Part shown: one piece after another, positions 1 to 5,587 of the stretch
Numbering within the stretch: the first letter of the stretch is position 1
Layout of the letters: every line of letters starts with the position of its first letter
Origin: Lentisphaerota bacterium
GTDB lineage: Bacteria > Verrucomicrobiota > Kiritimatiellia > RFP12 > UBA3636
Assembly: GCA_022837245.1 (NCBI GenBank)
Contig: JALHHX010000117.1
Coordinates: 1-5,587, forward strand
Direction of reading: 5' to 3'
Length of the DNA stretch: 5,587 nt
The notes under the pieces: generated by a model
The model's input: the letters and a program-made list of their open reading frames with translations, nothing else
Told to the model about the DNA's origin: nothing
The model's database searches: none
Translations under genes and position numbers: made by a program

Positions 1-1301
1 ACGTGCCGCTTGCTCCTCTGCCCCAACCACCAACACCTCGCCCTCCGCAAACTCCCGGTGCTGATAAAGGCGTCGTCAAAGCGATTAATATCGGAGGCGT
101 GCTTGTGCTGACAACGCAGCCAGAACGCACAGGGAAAGGCCGGGAAGAACTCGGCAAAAAATACGGAATACCTCCCGAGGTTGAGGAGTCCGTGATGCGG
201 GGACTGCGCTGGCTTAAGGCGCAGCACCTTGAGGACGGCTCGTGGCCAGGACAAGAAACAGCAATGACAGGGCTGGCGCTCCTGACGTTTCTCGCACATG
301 GGGAGGTGCCAGGCGACACAAGTCCCGAATTCGGGCAAACAGTCGAAAAAGGACTAAGGTTCCTGATCAACTCGCAGGGAGAGGACGGGCTTTTCGAACA
401 CAAGGACGGCAACAACTACTCGCACCCGATCGCGGCATACGCGCTATGCGAGGCGTATTCGATGACCAAAAATCCGCTTCTGAAAGAGCCTGCCGAGAAG
501 GCTGTCGCCCACATCGTGAAAGGCCAGCACGAAAGCGGGGGATGGGACTACAGGATGAACCCCGCCACGGATCGCGACGACACGTCGTATATGGGATGGT
601 GCGCGCAGGCGCTCAAGGCCGCAAAAATCGCCGAGCCCGTCGGTCTAGAGGTCGAAGGGCTCGACGAAGCGTGCGCAAAGGCCGTGCAGGGCTTCCGCAA
701 GAACTCGCATCCCCAAGGTGGATTCGGCTACACAGCCCCCGCGCGCGGCGGACTCTCCGGAGTCGGCGCGCTCTGCATGCAACTCCTCGGCGCCGCCGCC
801 GCGCCCGAGGTTGCCGCCGCCATGCGCTTTTTGGAACCCGCATCGTTCTCCTTTGAGTCATGGGAGGAGCAGCCATATTCAGGCAGCAGCCCCGTTTACT
901 ACTGGTATTACATCACGCAGGCGAAGTTCCAGCAGGGCGGCTCCGACTGGGAAAAATGGATGCCAAAGTTCACCTCGGAACTGGTGCGCAGACAAGTCGT
1001 GGAAAAGGACTCCGTTACCGACCACGAAGGCAAAATGCAGGACGCAGGATACTGGGACAGCCCGTCGAAGGGCGAGTCGCACAGCACCGGCGGCGGCCCG
1101 GTGAAGGCCATCGTCTACTCCGGCGGCGTAAAGGGCGAGGATTCGGAACAACTAGGCGGACGCATCCAAGACACCTGTCTCTGCACTCTCCAGTTGCTCG
1201 TATATTCCCGCTACTTGCCGACGTTCGTCAAAATCGAAGTAGAAGAAGCGCCGCCTACGGTTATCGCCGAGAAAGACGTCCCAGTCACGGTTGTCTGGTG
1301 A
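1..1301 (+). CDS. Prenyltransferase/squalene-oxidase repeat protein, 5'-partial
   Basis: The frame is open at the left edge and ends at TGA 1299-1301, giving 432 visible residues. The first possible codon, GTG at 3, opens directly into a proline-rich tract (PLPQPPTPRPP), which looks like an internal linker, so I treat the gene as 5'-truncated. From about residue 60 there are repeated helical units ending in a glycine/aromatic turn: GLRWLKAQHLEDGSW (67-81), GLRFLINSQGEDGLF (117-131), AVAHIVKGQHESGGW (167-181) and AVQGFRKNSHPQGGFGY (227-243). This is typical of the alpha/alpha toroid fold of squalene cyclases and prenyltransferases. DRDDT at 190-194 resembles the DxDD motif of class II terpene cyclases. 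Many PVC members of this family are not known enzymes, so function is unassigned. A proline-rich N-terminal linker suggests, by inference, a membrane-anchored periplasmic protein. The 3' end overlaps rlmN on the other strand by 17 nt. Confidence 0.85.
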   Translation, partial: VPLAPLPQPPTPRPPQTPGADKGVVKAINIGGVLVLTTQPERTGKGREELGKKYGIPPEVEESVMRGLRWLKAQHLEDGSWPGQETAMTGLALLTFLAHGEVPGDTSPEFGQTVEKGLRFLINSQGEDGLFEHKDGNNYSHPIAAYALCEAYSMTKNPLLKEPAEKAVAHIVKGQHESGGWDYRMNPATDRDDTSYMGWCAQALKAAKIAEPVGLEVEGLDEACAKAVQGFRKNSHPQGGFGYTAPARGGLSGVGALCMQLLGAAAAPEVAAAMRFLEPASFSFESWEEQPYSGSSPVYYWYYITQAKFQQGGSDWEKWMPKFTSELVRRQVVEKDSVTDHEGKMQDAGYWDSPSKGESHSTGGGPVKAIVYSGGVKGEDSEQLGGRIQDTCLCTLQLLVYSRYLPTFVKIEVEEAPPTVIAEKDVPVTVVW

Positions 1302-2340
1302 TCCTTCTTCTTCTCAACTGGCCGCAGCTCGCGTCAACGCCACGCCCCTTTGAGCGCCGCAGCGTTGCGTTTATTCCAGCCCGCTCAACCGTCTTAAGGA
1401 ACTCTTCGCAAACCGCCTCCGCCGGTGCCTTCCCCTCGAACTCCTCCACGGGGTTGAGCGGGATAAGATTGACGCGGCACTTGAGGCCCTTGAGCAAACC
1501 AATCAACATCCGCGCGTGCTCCGCGCCATCGTTGAAGCCCTCGATAAGCGTGTATTCAAAGGTTATTATCCTGTTCGTCTCCGCAGTGTACGCGCGGCAC
1601 GCCCCCATCAATTCGTCAAGCCCCCAGCGCCGCGCCACAGGCATGATTTTTTCACGCAATTCCTGGCTTGGCGCATGGAGCGAAACGGAAAGCTCAAACT
1701 GCGTGCCCTCCCCAGCCAGTCTTTTGATCCCCGGCACAACGCCACAGGTGCTGAAGGTGATCCTGCGCGCCCCAATGCCGAGCCCGCGGTTGTCGTTCAT
1801 GATGCGCGCGGCGCGCAGCGCGTTGTCGTAATTCGCGAACGGCTCGCCCATGCCCATGAACACGATGTTGTTCGGACGCGCCCCCTCCGCCTGCATGGCG
1901 CGCATCACCTGCGCCACAATTTCCCCGCTTTCAAGATCGCGCTTGACCCCGCCCATGCCGCTCGCGCAAAACGCGCACCCGAACGCGCAACCCACCTGGC
2001 TGGAAACGCACACAGTCCGCCTCGCGCGCGACGGGATCACGACAGTCTCGACGAGCTCGCCGTCGTGCATCTGCAATAGCAGCTTCGCCGTCCCGCCGCC
2101 TTCCTGCGCCGTCTCCACATACCGCGCCGTTCCATCAAGCGCGTCCATCGCGTCCGCGAGATCCACCCGTAGATCTTTCGGGAGGTTGGCCATGTCGTCC
2201 CACCCATCAGCCTTCCCGCCGTAGAGCCACTGCCACACCTGCGCCACGCGCCACTTCTCGCGCCCCATGCGCACGAGCGACTCTTCGAGCTCCTCATATG
2301 ACAAGGAGTACGCCGATATCCTCTTCGCGTCATTGCGCAT
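1285..2340 (-). CDS. rlmN: Dual-specificity 23S rRNA A2503 / tRNA A37 C2-methyltransferase RlmN
   Basis: This radical-SAM enzyme methylates C2 of adenine 2503 in 23S rRNA, and of A37 in some tRNAs, in the cytoplasm. With ATG 2340 the protein has 351 residues, normal for the family. The N-terminal domain reads SYEELEESL...WQWLYGGKADGWDDMANLPKDLR (14-58). The [4Fe-4S] motif CAFGCAFC gives C118, C122 and C125. C111 in TVCVSSQVGC and C339 in DASCGQL match the two catalytic cysteines of E. coli RlmN (C118 and C355). GMGEP (163-167) is the SAM-binding motif. FSTCG (196-200) and LSVSLHAP (217-224) are also typical. The C-terminus ends in an arginine-rich tail (RRRRITRQP). The frame extends upstream to 2493 but that part lies inside apbE and does not resemble RlmN. 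ATG 2352 is an alternative start, adding MGSA. Last gene of the operon; its start overlaps the apbE end by 11 nt. All key residues are present. Confidence 0.97.
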   Translation of the reverse strand: MRNDAKRISAYSLSYEELEESLVRMGREKWRVAQVWQWLYGGKADGWDDMANLPKDLRVDLADAMDALDGTARYVETAQEGGGTAKLLLQMHDGELVETVVIPSRARRTVCVSSQVGCAFGCAFCASGMGGVKRDLESGEIVAQVMRAMQAEGARPNNIVFMGMGEPFANYDNALRAARIMNDNRGLGIGARRITFSTCGVVPGIKRLAGEGTQFELSVSLHAPSQELREKIMPVARRWGLDELMGACRAYTAETNRIITFEYTLIEGFNDGAEHARMLIGLLKGLKCRVNLIPLNPVEEFEGKAPAEAVCEEFLKTVERAGINATLRRSKGRGVDASCGQLRRRRITRQP

Positions 2341-3394
2341 TGCCGAACCCATCCATTTCCGGTTCGAACCAGTCCGCGAAACCGCCAACCATTTCGAACT
2401 CAAAGCCCCCAGCGTCGTCAACCATGATAAAAAGCGCGCCGCTCCCCGGATGGGTTTCCAGCAGACCGCGCGAGGCTTCAGCCCCAAGCACAAAACACGC
2501 GGTGGAAAGAGCGTCCGCCTCCATCGCCGCGCGCGCCACCACAGTCACCTGCGCGACGCCTCTCGCGGACTCTCCCGTGCGCGGATCGATGATGTGCGAA
2601 TAACGCCTGCCATCGTACTCGTAATGCTGCTCGTAATCGCCCGATGTGGCAACCGACATTCCATTCGTCAACATAAGCATCCCGAGCGGTTCGCCTTCAA
2701 GCTCCTTGCGTGGATTGCGCACCGCCACGCGCCATGCGCCGTCCTCGGCGTCGCGCGTTCCCGCGCACCGCATATTGCCGCCTAGATTGACGAGGAAGTT
2801 TGAGTACCCTGCGGCCTTCAACCGCTCATACGCCACATCTACCGCATACCCTTTTGCAATAGCCCCGAAATCAAGACGCATACCGGCCCTCGGCAGACGG
2901 GCAATGCCGTCGTCCTTAAGTTCCACTTCGCGGAAATCGCACAGAGGCTTGGTCTTCGCAATGACACTGGCGTCCGGCGGGAAATACCCGGCCCCTCCTC
3001 CCCTGAAAAAACCCCACGCCTCGACAAGCGGGCCCACGGCCGGATTGAACGCCCCGCCGCTCTCTTCATAATACCGCCCGGATTCCCGGAGCACTTTTAC
3101 GGCGTACCGTCCAAGCTGCACGTATTCTCCATTCCCCGCCGATGCGTTTAGACGCGCAACCCCGCTTTCGGGGGCAAATACAGACAACTCAGTGTTGACC
3201 TCCTCAAATGCAGACTTTGTAATTAGAAGCGCCTCATCTGCCTTTGGGCGAAAGACGTTGAGATTCGCATAAGTCCCCATGACCGGCCAGTTGAACTCTT
3301 TCCTATCTTCATCAAATCCGCCGCGCCCGCAGCCACCCGCCAGAAGGAGGACGGCCGCGGCCATCAGAAAAAGTTTCACCGGTATGCGGCGCAT
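2330..3394 (-). CDS. apbE: FAD:protein FMN transferase ApbE, lipoprotein
   Basis: ApbE transfers FMN from FAD to a Thr/Ser of target flavoproteins (such as NqrB/C, RnfG/D and some fumarate-reductase-like proteins) outside the cytoplasmic membrane. The 354-residue product has a signal peptide (RRIPVKLF followed by a hydrophobic stretch) and a lipobox-like LAGGC with C22. Position -3 is Ala, not the usual Leu. Family motifs appear in order: MGTYANL (39-45), FNPAVGPLVEAWGF (116-129), DFGAIAKGYAVD (175-186), NLGGN (203-207), SGDYE (251-255), HIIDPRTG (267-274) and EADALSTACFVLG (292-304). In the last motif D294 and T298 fit the metal-binding Asp-x3-Thr. Length is normal. I chose ATG 3394, which shares its A with the preceding stop (TGATG) and has GGGG 8 nt upstream; TTG 3397 directly before it is possible but less likely. 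No flavinylation target or Nqr/Rnf gene is in the window. Confidence 0.95.
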   Translation of the reverse strand: MRRIPVKLFLMAAAVLLLAGGCGRGGFDEDRKEFNWPVMGTYANLNVFRPKADEALLITKSAFEEVNTELSVFAPESGVARLNASAGNGEYVQLGRYAVKVLRESGRYYEESGGAFNPAVGPLVEAWGFFRGGGAGYFPPDASVIAKTKPLCDFREVELKDDGIARLPRAGMRLDFGAIAKGYAVDVAYERLKAAGYSNFLVNLGGNMRCAGTRDAEDGAWRVAVRNPRKELEGEPLGMLMLTNGMSVATSGDYEQHYEYDGRRYSHIIDPRTGESARGVAQVTVVARAAMEADALSTACFVLGAEASRGLLETHPGSGALFIMVDDAGGFEFEMVGGFADWFEPEMDGFGNAQ

Positions 3395-4536
3395 CAATTG
3401 TACCCCGCTGAATTAAGCAACTTACGAAACAACTCGTCCCCGGCCGCTAGAACCTCTTCGAACGGCGGCACTTCCATGGTGGTCTTTCCGTCGAAAAACG
3501 CGACGAGCCTGCTGTAAAACCCCCGTGCGTCCGCCGGCCTGCCCTCATTCACATGAATGCGCATCGATTCCCTAAGAAAACCGACATAAGCGATACGGGT
3601 CCCGCTGAAATCGCTCGCTTCCATGGCCTCCTCGATGTTGTCCGCCGTTGCATCCAACAGCTCCGTCGCAGGCCCGGCACTGAATTCGTAGTCCGCCGCC
3701 GCCGGATTCCCGACAAGCCTGCCGTTTGCAAGCGCCATCTCAATGAGTGAGGTGTAGATCATCCTGCGGCATGGCATCGCCTCACTCCCACCGCCTCCTG
3801 AGGCACGCAACCCGAGCGTCCCCCAGTAGAGAGAATGCGCGCACGGCATGCGCCAATCGATTGAACCAAAACGGCCTTCCAGAGCGCGCATCTCCGCCAC
3901 GTCCATTCCGAACTCCTCCTTAAGCGACGCGGCTGCCCCGCTCCCCTCCGCCGGCGCGCGTCCGTCAGCCTCCAGATACGGGGCCACGCCCCGCGCCACC
4001 TGCGTCTTGTAATACCTCTCAGTCCTATCCGCGCTCATACCGATCTTGTGCTGGAACATCCATCCCAGCTCGTGGTACAGCGAGGGATCGCGCGGATTGC
4101 GCGGCAGTCCCTCGTCGCGCAACAGCCTGATTCCGTTCTCGACCCACCGCCAGCGGTCTTCCGGACGCTGCATCATGGCGCTCACGTTGTACGCCATATT
4201 CCACGCATGGAACACCCACACCTCGGACATGTGCGGCTCGAGCTTCGTTATCCAGTCGGAGAGCTGCACGAGCTCGACGTACCGCCGCTCATCCTGCAGC
4301 CGGCTGACGCGCAGCCAGAGCATATCGGCGATCACTCCGCGAAAACCGCCGAGCGAGACAGACACAAACGTCACCATCGGCGGCACGTCCGCGCTGTACG
4401 ATTGGCTGTGCTGCTCAAGCGTCGTGCGCCGCATCTCGCGTAGACTGCGGCTCTGCAACCCGCAAACAGCGACAAGCGCGCAGAGGAGCCCCACCACAGC
4501 AACGGTCTTGAACGCAATTGACCGCCTATCTGACAT
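3394..4536 (-). CDS. Unrecognised membrane-anchored helical (TPR-like) protein
   Basis: I cannot assign a function. The 380-residue product begins with a short basic segment and one hydrophobic segment (about residues 9-27), then a long soluble part, consistent with an N-terminal anchor and a periplasmic domain. The middle is rich in helical, aromatic-containing stretches: LWLRVSRLQDERRYVELVQLSDWITKLEP (73-101), VWVFHAWNMAYN (106-117), RWRWVENGIRLLRDEGLPRNP (128-148) and LYHELGWMFQHKIG (153-166). This resembles degenerate tetratricopeptide repeats. IDWRMPCAHSLYWGTLGL (226-243) forms a second conserved-looking block. I recall similar uncharacterised proteins in Verrucomicrobia/Lentisphaerae-type genomes, but have not checked. 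ATG 4536 is preceded by AAGGGGA about 8 nt upstream, a good Shine-Dalgarno that decides the start over TTG 4539. It overlaps the hydratase gene by 11 nt and its stop overlaps the apbE start, so it is probably co-translated with both. Confidence 0.85.
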   Translation of the reverse strand: MSDRRSIAFKTVAVVGLLCALVAVCGLQSRSLREMRRTTLEQHSQSYSADVPPMVTFVSVSLGGFRGVIADMLWLRVSRLQDERRYVELVQLSDWITKLEPHMSEVWVFHAWNMAYNVSAMMQRPEDRWRWVENGIRLLRDEGLPRNPRDPSLYHELGWMFQHKIGMSADRTERYYKTQVARGVAPYLEADGRAPAEGSGAAASLKEEFGMDVAEMRALEGRFGSIDWRMPCAHSLYWGTLGLRASGGGGSEAMPCRRMIYTSLIEMALANGRLVGNPAAADYEFSAGPATELLDATADNIEEAMEASDFSGTRIAYVGFLRESMRIHVNEGRPADARGFYSRLVAFFDGKTTMEVPPFEEVLAAGDELFRKLLNSAGYN

Positions 4537-5416
4537 CAACCAGATCCCCTTCCGGCGTCGCCTCCAAAACCACCCTCCGGCAGGCCCAGCAGCAGTACGC
4601 CACAGTCACGAAGTACGATGCCGGCAGCCGTGGCAGAGTCCCCACCTTGACACCTAAAAGGGTCGTCGCCCCTCCGAGCCCCATGGGTCCGATGCCCAGC
4701 GAATTGGCCTCCTTCAACACACGCCTTTCGAGCTCCGCCAGTTCATGGACCGGGGCAGCATCGCCAAGAGGACGCAGCAGTTGTTCCTTCGCATTGGCAT
4801 ACCCGCCGGTCCGGTCGCCGCCGACGCACACGCCCAGGATCCCCGGCGCGCAGCCGTTGCCCTGTGCGCGCCACACGGCGTCGAGCAGGCACCTGCGCAC
4901 TCCTTCGAGATCGCGCCCGGCGCCGAGATCCACGTCCGGCAGACTGTATTGGCGGCTCATATTCTCGCTGCCGCCGCCTTTCATCAGCAGCTTCACCTTA
5001 ACGCCCTCGCCAACAGAAAAGTGGAGCGTCGGGTTTCCTTCTCCAACATTATCGCTGATTTGTGATCCGGACGGCACGTCTATTACATTGAGCCTAAGCC
5101 AGCCTTTAGAAGTCGCCTCCCGCACTGCAGCGCGGGTTGCCTCCGCGAAAAACTCAGTGTCGGAACCGCGCGGCAGTTCGAACCAAAACGAAAGCGTCCC
5201 TGTATCCTGGCAAATTGGAACTGACTTGCACCGGGCAACATCCACATTCCTGAGTAGCGTGCATAGCGTGCGCTCCGCACCGCCGCCGGGCTCCTCCGTA
5301 GCGCGGCCGGCCGCAAGGGCGTCGACAACATCTGCAGGTAGCCCCGTCGACGCCCTGCGGATAAAATCGGCCAGCAAAGCCGTCCATTTTTTAAAAAGTT
5401 TGTCGTTCGTATCCAT
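4526..5416 (-). CDS. Class I fumarate/L(+)-tartrate hydratase, alpha subunit
   Basis: This is the N-terminal-domain subunit of the iron-sulfur class I hydro-lyases (fumarase A type, TtdA). They reversibly hydrate fumarate to malate or dehydrate tartrate, in the cytoplasm. The 296-residue length fits a stand-alone alpha subunit. The three expected [4Fe-4S] cysteines are visible: C69 in VPICQDTGT, C189 in GNGCAPGILGVCVGGDR, and C276 in AYCCWACRR (C275 and C279 are neighbours). Other family motifs are KGGGSEN (146-152), GGDRTGGYANAKEQLLRPLG (199-218) and SLGIGPMGLGGATTLLGVKVG (239-259). Fumarate versus tartrate cannot be decided from sequence alone. ATG 5416 has in-frame TAG and TAA codons just upstream, which fixes the start. 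No beta subunit follows: the next gene is unrelated and overlaps by 11 nt. First gene of the operon, directly behind a promoter. Confidence 0.93.
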   Translation of the reverse strand: MDTNDKLFKKWTALLADFIRRASTGLPADVVDALAAGRATEEPGGGAERTLCTLLRNVDVARCKSVPICQDTGTLSFWFELPRGSDTEFFAEATRAAVREATSKGWLRLNVIDVPSGSQISDNVGEGNPTLHFSVGEGVKVKLLMKGGGSENMSRQYSLPDVDLGAGRDLEGVRRCLLDAVWRAQGNGCAPGILGVCVGGDRTGGYANAKEQLLRPLGDAAPVHELAELERRVLKEANSLGIGPMGLGGATTLLGVKVGTLPRLPASYFVTVAYCCWACRRVVLEATPEGDLVDVR

Positions 5417-5440
5417 GGTCTATTAGTTTTATATCCCCCC

Positions 5441-5449
5441 ATTATAGCA
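5441..5449 (-). promoter_or_regulatory. Extended -10 promoter for the four-gene operon
   Basis: On the minus strand the sequence reads TGCTATAAT, a perfect extended -10 element (TGn plus consensus TATAAT). No good -35 hexamer is present at 16-18 bp; the best there is a T-rich stretch such as GTTTTA, which fits an extended -10 promoter. Transcription would be expected to start near A 5434. This leaves a leader of only about 18 nt (ATATAAAACTAATAGACC) with no Shine-Dalgarno before ATG 5416. The only G-run, GGGGGG at 5435-5440, lies at or before the predicted start and is too far from the ATG. Seen in sequence; activity is inferred. Confidence 0.65.
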
Positions 5450-5451
5450 CA

Positions 5452-5461
5452 ACAGATCTGT
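5452..5461. promoter_or_regulatory. 10-bp palindrome in promoter spacer, possible operator
   Basis: ACAGATCTGT is a perfect 10-bp palindrome lying between the extended -10 and the -35 zone of the operon promoter (about -18 to -27 from the predicted start). A binding site here would block RNA polymerase. No regulator family is recognised, and a 10-bp palindrome can occur by chance, so the operator role is only a suggestion. Confidence 0.3.
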
Positions 5462-5491
5462 AATAAAACATGCTATTTGCCGTGAGTTCCC

Positions 5492-5552
5492 GTTGCGTCA
5501 AATGAAAACGACACCGAAACGTTTTTGAGGTTGCGTCATAAAGGGTGACACC
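5492..5552. repeat. Imperfect direct repeat, two copies about 38 bp apart
   Basis: Two units share GTTGCGTCA at the start (5492-5500 and 5530-5538) and GACACC at the end (5510-5515 and 5547-5552), with different bases between. The copies span 24 and 23 nt. They lie upstream of the operon promoter in non-coding DNA. They could be a paired regulator site or part of a dispersed intergenic repeat; the window cannot tell which. Confidence 0.45.
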
Positions 5553-5581
5553 AAGCACGTGCCTTTTTTGGGGGACCCTTT
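5540..5581. repeat. Inverted repeat AAAGGGT / ACCCTTT with inner palindrome
   Basis: AAAGGGT (5540-5546) is complementary to ACCCTTT (5575-5581), separated by 28 nt that contain the 8-bp palindrome GCACGTGC (5555-5562) and a T6G5 run. Neither strand shows a T-run after the outer stem, so it does not look like a standard intrinsic terminator. It may be part of a longer extragenic palindromic element cut by the window edge. Confidence 0.4.
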
Positions 5582-5587
5582 GGGGGC

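Noticed and set aside
1516..2079. Open frame on the + strand opposite rlmN
   Set aside because: The product is Arg/His/Ala-rich and low in complexity, and it lies fully antisense to rlmN, which carries all its catalytic residues.
2341..2493. 51-residue N-terminal extension of RlmN
   Set aside because: It lies inside apbE, has no resemblance to RlmN N-termini, and ATG 2340 gives a normal-length protein with an 11-nt overlap like that at another operon junction.
4664..4678. LGGAT in the hydratase as an ApbE flavinylation site
   Set aside because: It lacks the upstream Asp and Ser/Thr of the D-x-x-S/T-G-A-T type motif and is part of the normal class I fumarase GPMGLGG-T-T block in a cytoplasmic protein.
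4518..5426. Long open frame on the + strand (302 codons) covering the hydratase gene
   Set aside because: It is antisense to a clear enzyme gene, its product is Ser/Pro/Arg-rich with no family motif, and long shadow frames are expected in GC-rich DNA.
5496..5501. TTGACG (minus strand) as a -35 box
   Set aside because: It is far too distant from the TATAAT at 5441-5446, and no good -10 lies 16-18 bp downstream of it.
5502..5528. Small ORF starting at ATG 5502 (+)
   Set aside because: It encodes only 8 residues before TGA, with no ribosome binding site, and overlaps the repeat region.
5540..5581. Intrinsic terminator for a gene beyond the right edge
   Set aside because: The stem has only 7 bp with a 28-nt loop and no T-run follows it on either strand.

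Overview
The window holds five protein-coding genes and almost no spare DNA. The base composition is GC-rich. The gene content suggests a Gram-negative bacterium of the PVC group (Kiritimatiellota / Lentisphaerota / Verrucomicrobiota-like). Three features point that way: a prenyltransferase/squalene-oxidase-repeat protein behind a proline-rich linker, a membrane-anchored TPR-like protein of a type I associate with these phyla, and a lipoprotein ApbE. This placement is from memory of the families and was not tested by a search.

Layout. Bases 1-1301 (+) carry the 3' part of a gene for an alpha-helical toroid (prenyltransferase/terpene-cyclase-fold) repeat protein. Its frame is still open at the left edge, so the true start probably lies outside. 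Bases 1285-5416 (-) carry a compact four-gene operon, transcribed right to left: a class I fumarate/tartrate hydratase alpha subunit, an unrecognised N-terminally anchored helical protein, ApbE (FAD:protein FMN transferase, lipoprotein), and RlmN (23S rRNA A2503 / tRNA A37 C2-methyltransferase). The junctions overlap by 11, 1 and 11 nt, so translational coupling is likely. The two opposing transcription units overlap tail to tail by 17 nt at 1285-1301, with no recognisable terminator.

Bases 5417-5587 are non-coding. They contain a good extended -10 promoter for the operon, a 10-bp palindrome in its spacer, a very short leader without a Shine-Dalgarno sequence, and farther out an imperfect direct repeat followed by an inverted repeat at the right edge.

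How the genes may work together. The hydratase alpha subunit and RlmN are cytoplasmic [4Fe-4S] proteins. ApbE and the helical protein are predicted to face the periplasm. No flavinylation target and no hydratase beta subunit lie in the window. The operon is therefore either a co-expression unit of housekeeping genes or part of a dicarboxylate/flavoprotein function whose other parts are elsewhere. Nothing here is clearly a new defence, mobile or RNA system. The points most worth a second look are the unpaired hydratase alpha subunit, the unknown protein coupled to apbE, the DxDD-like motif in the toroid protein, and the repeats at the right edge.
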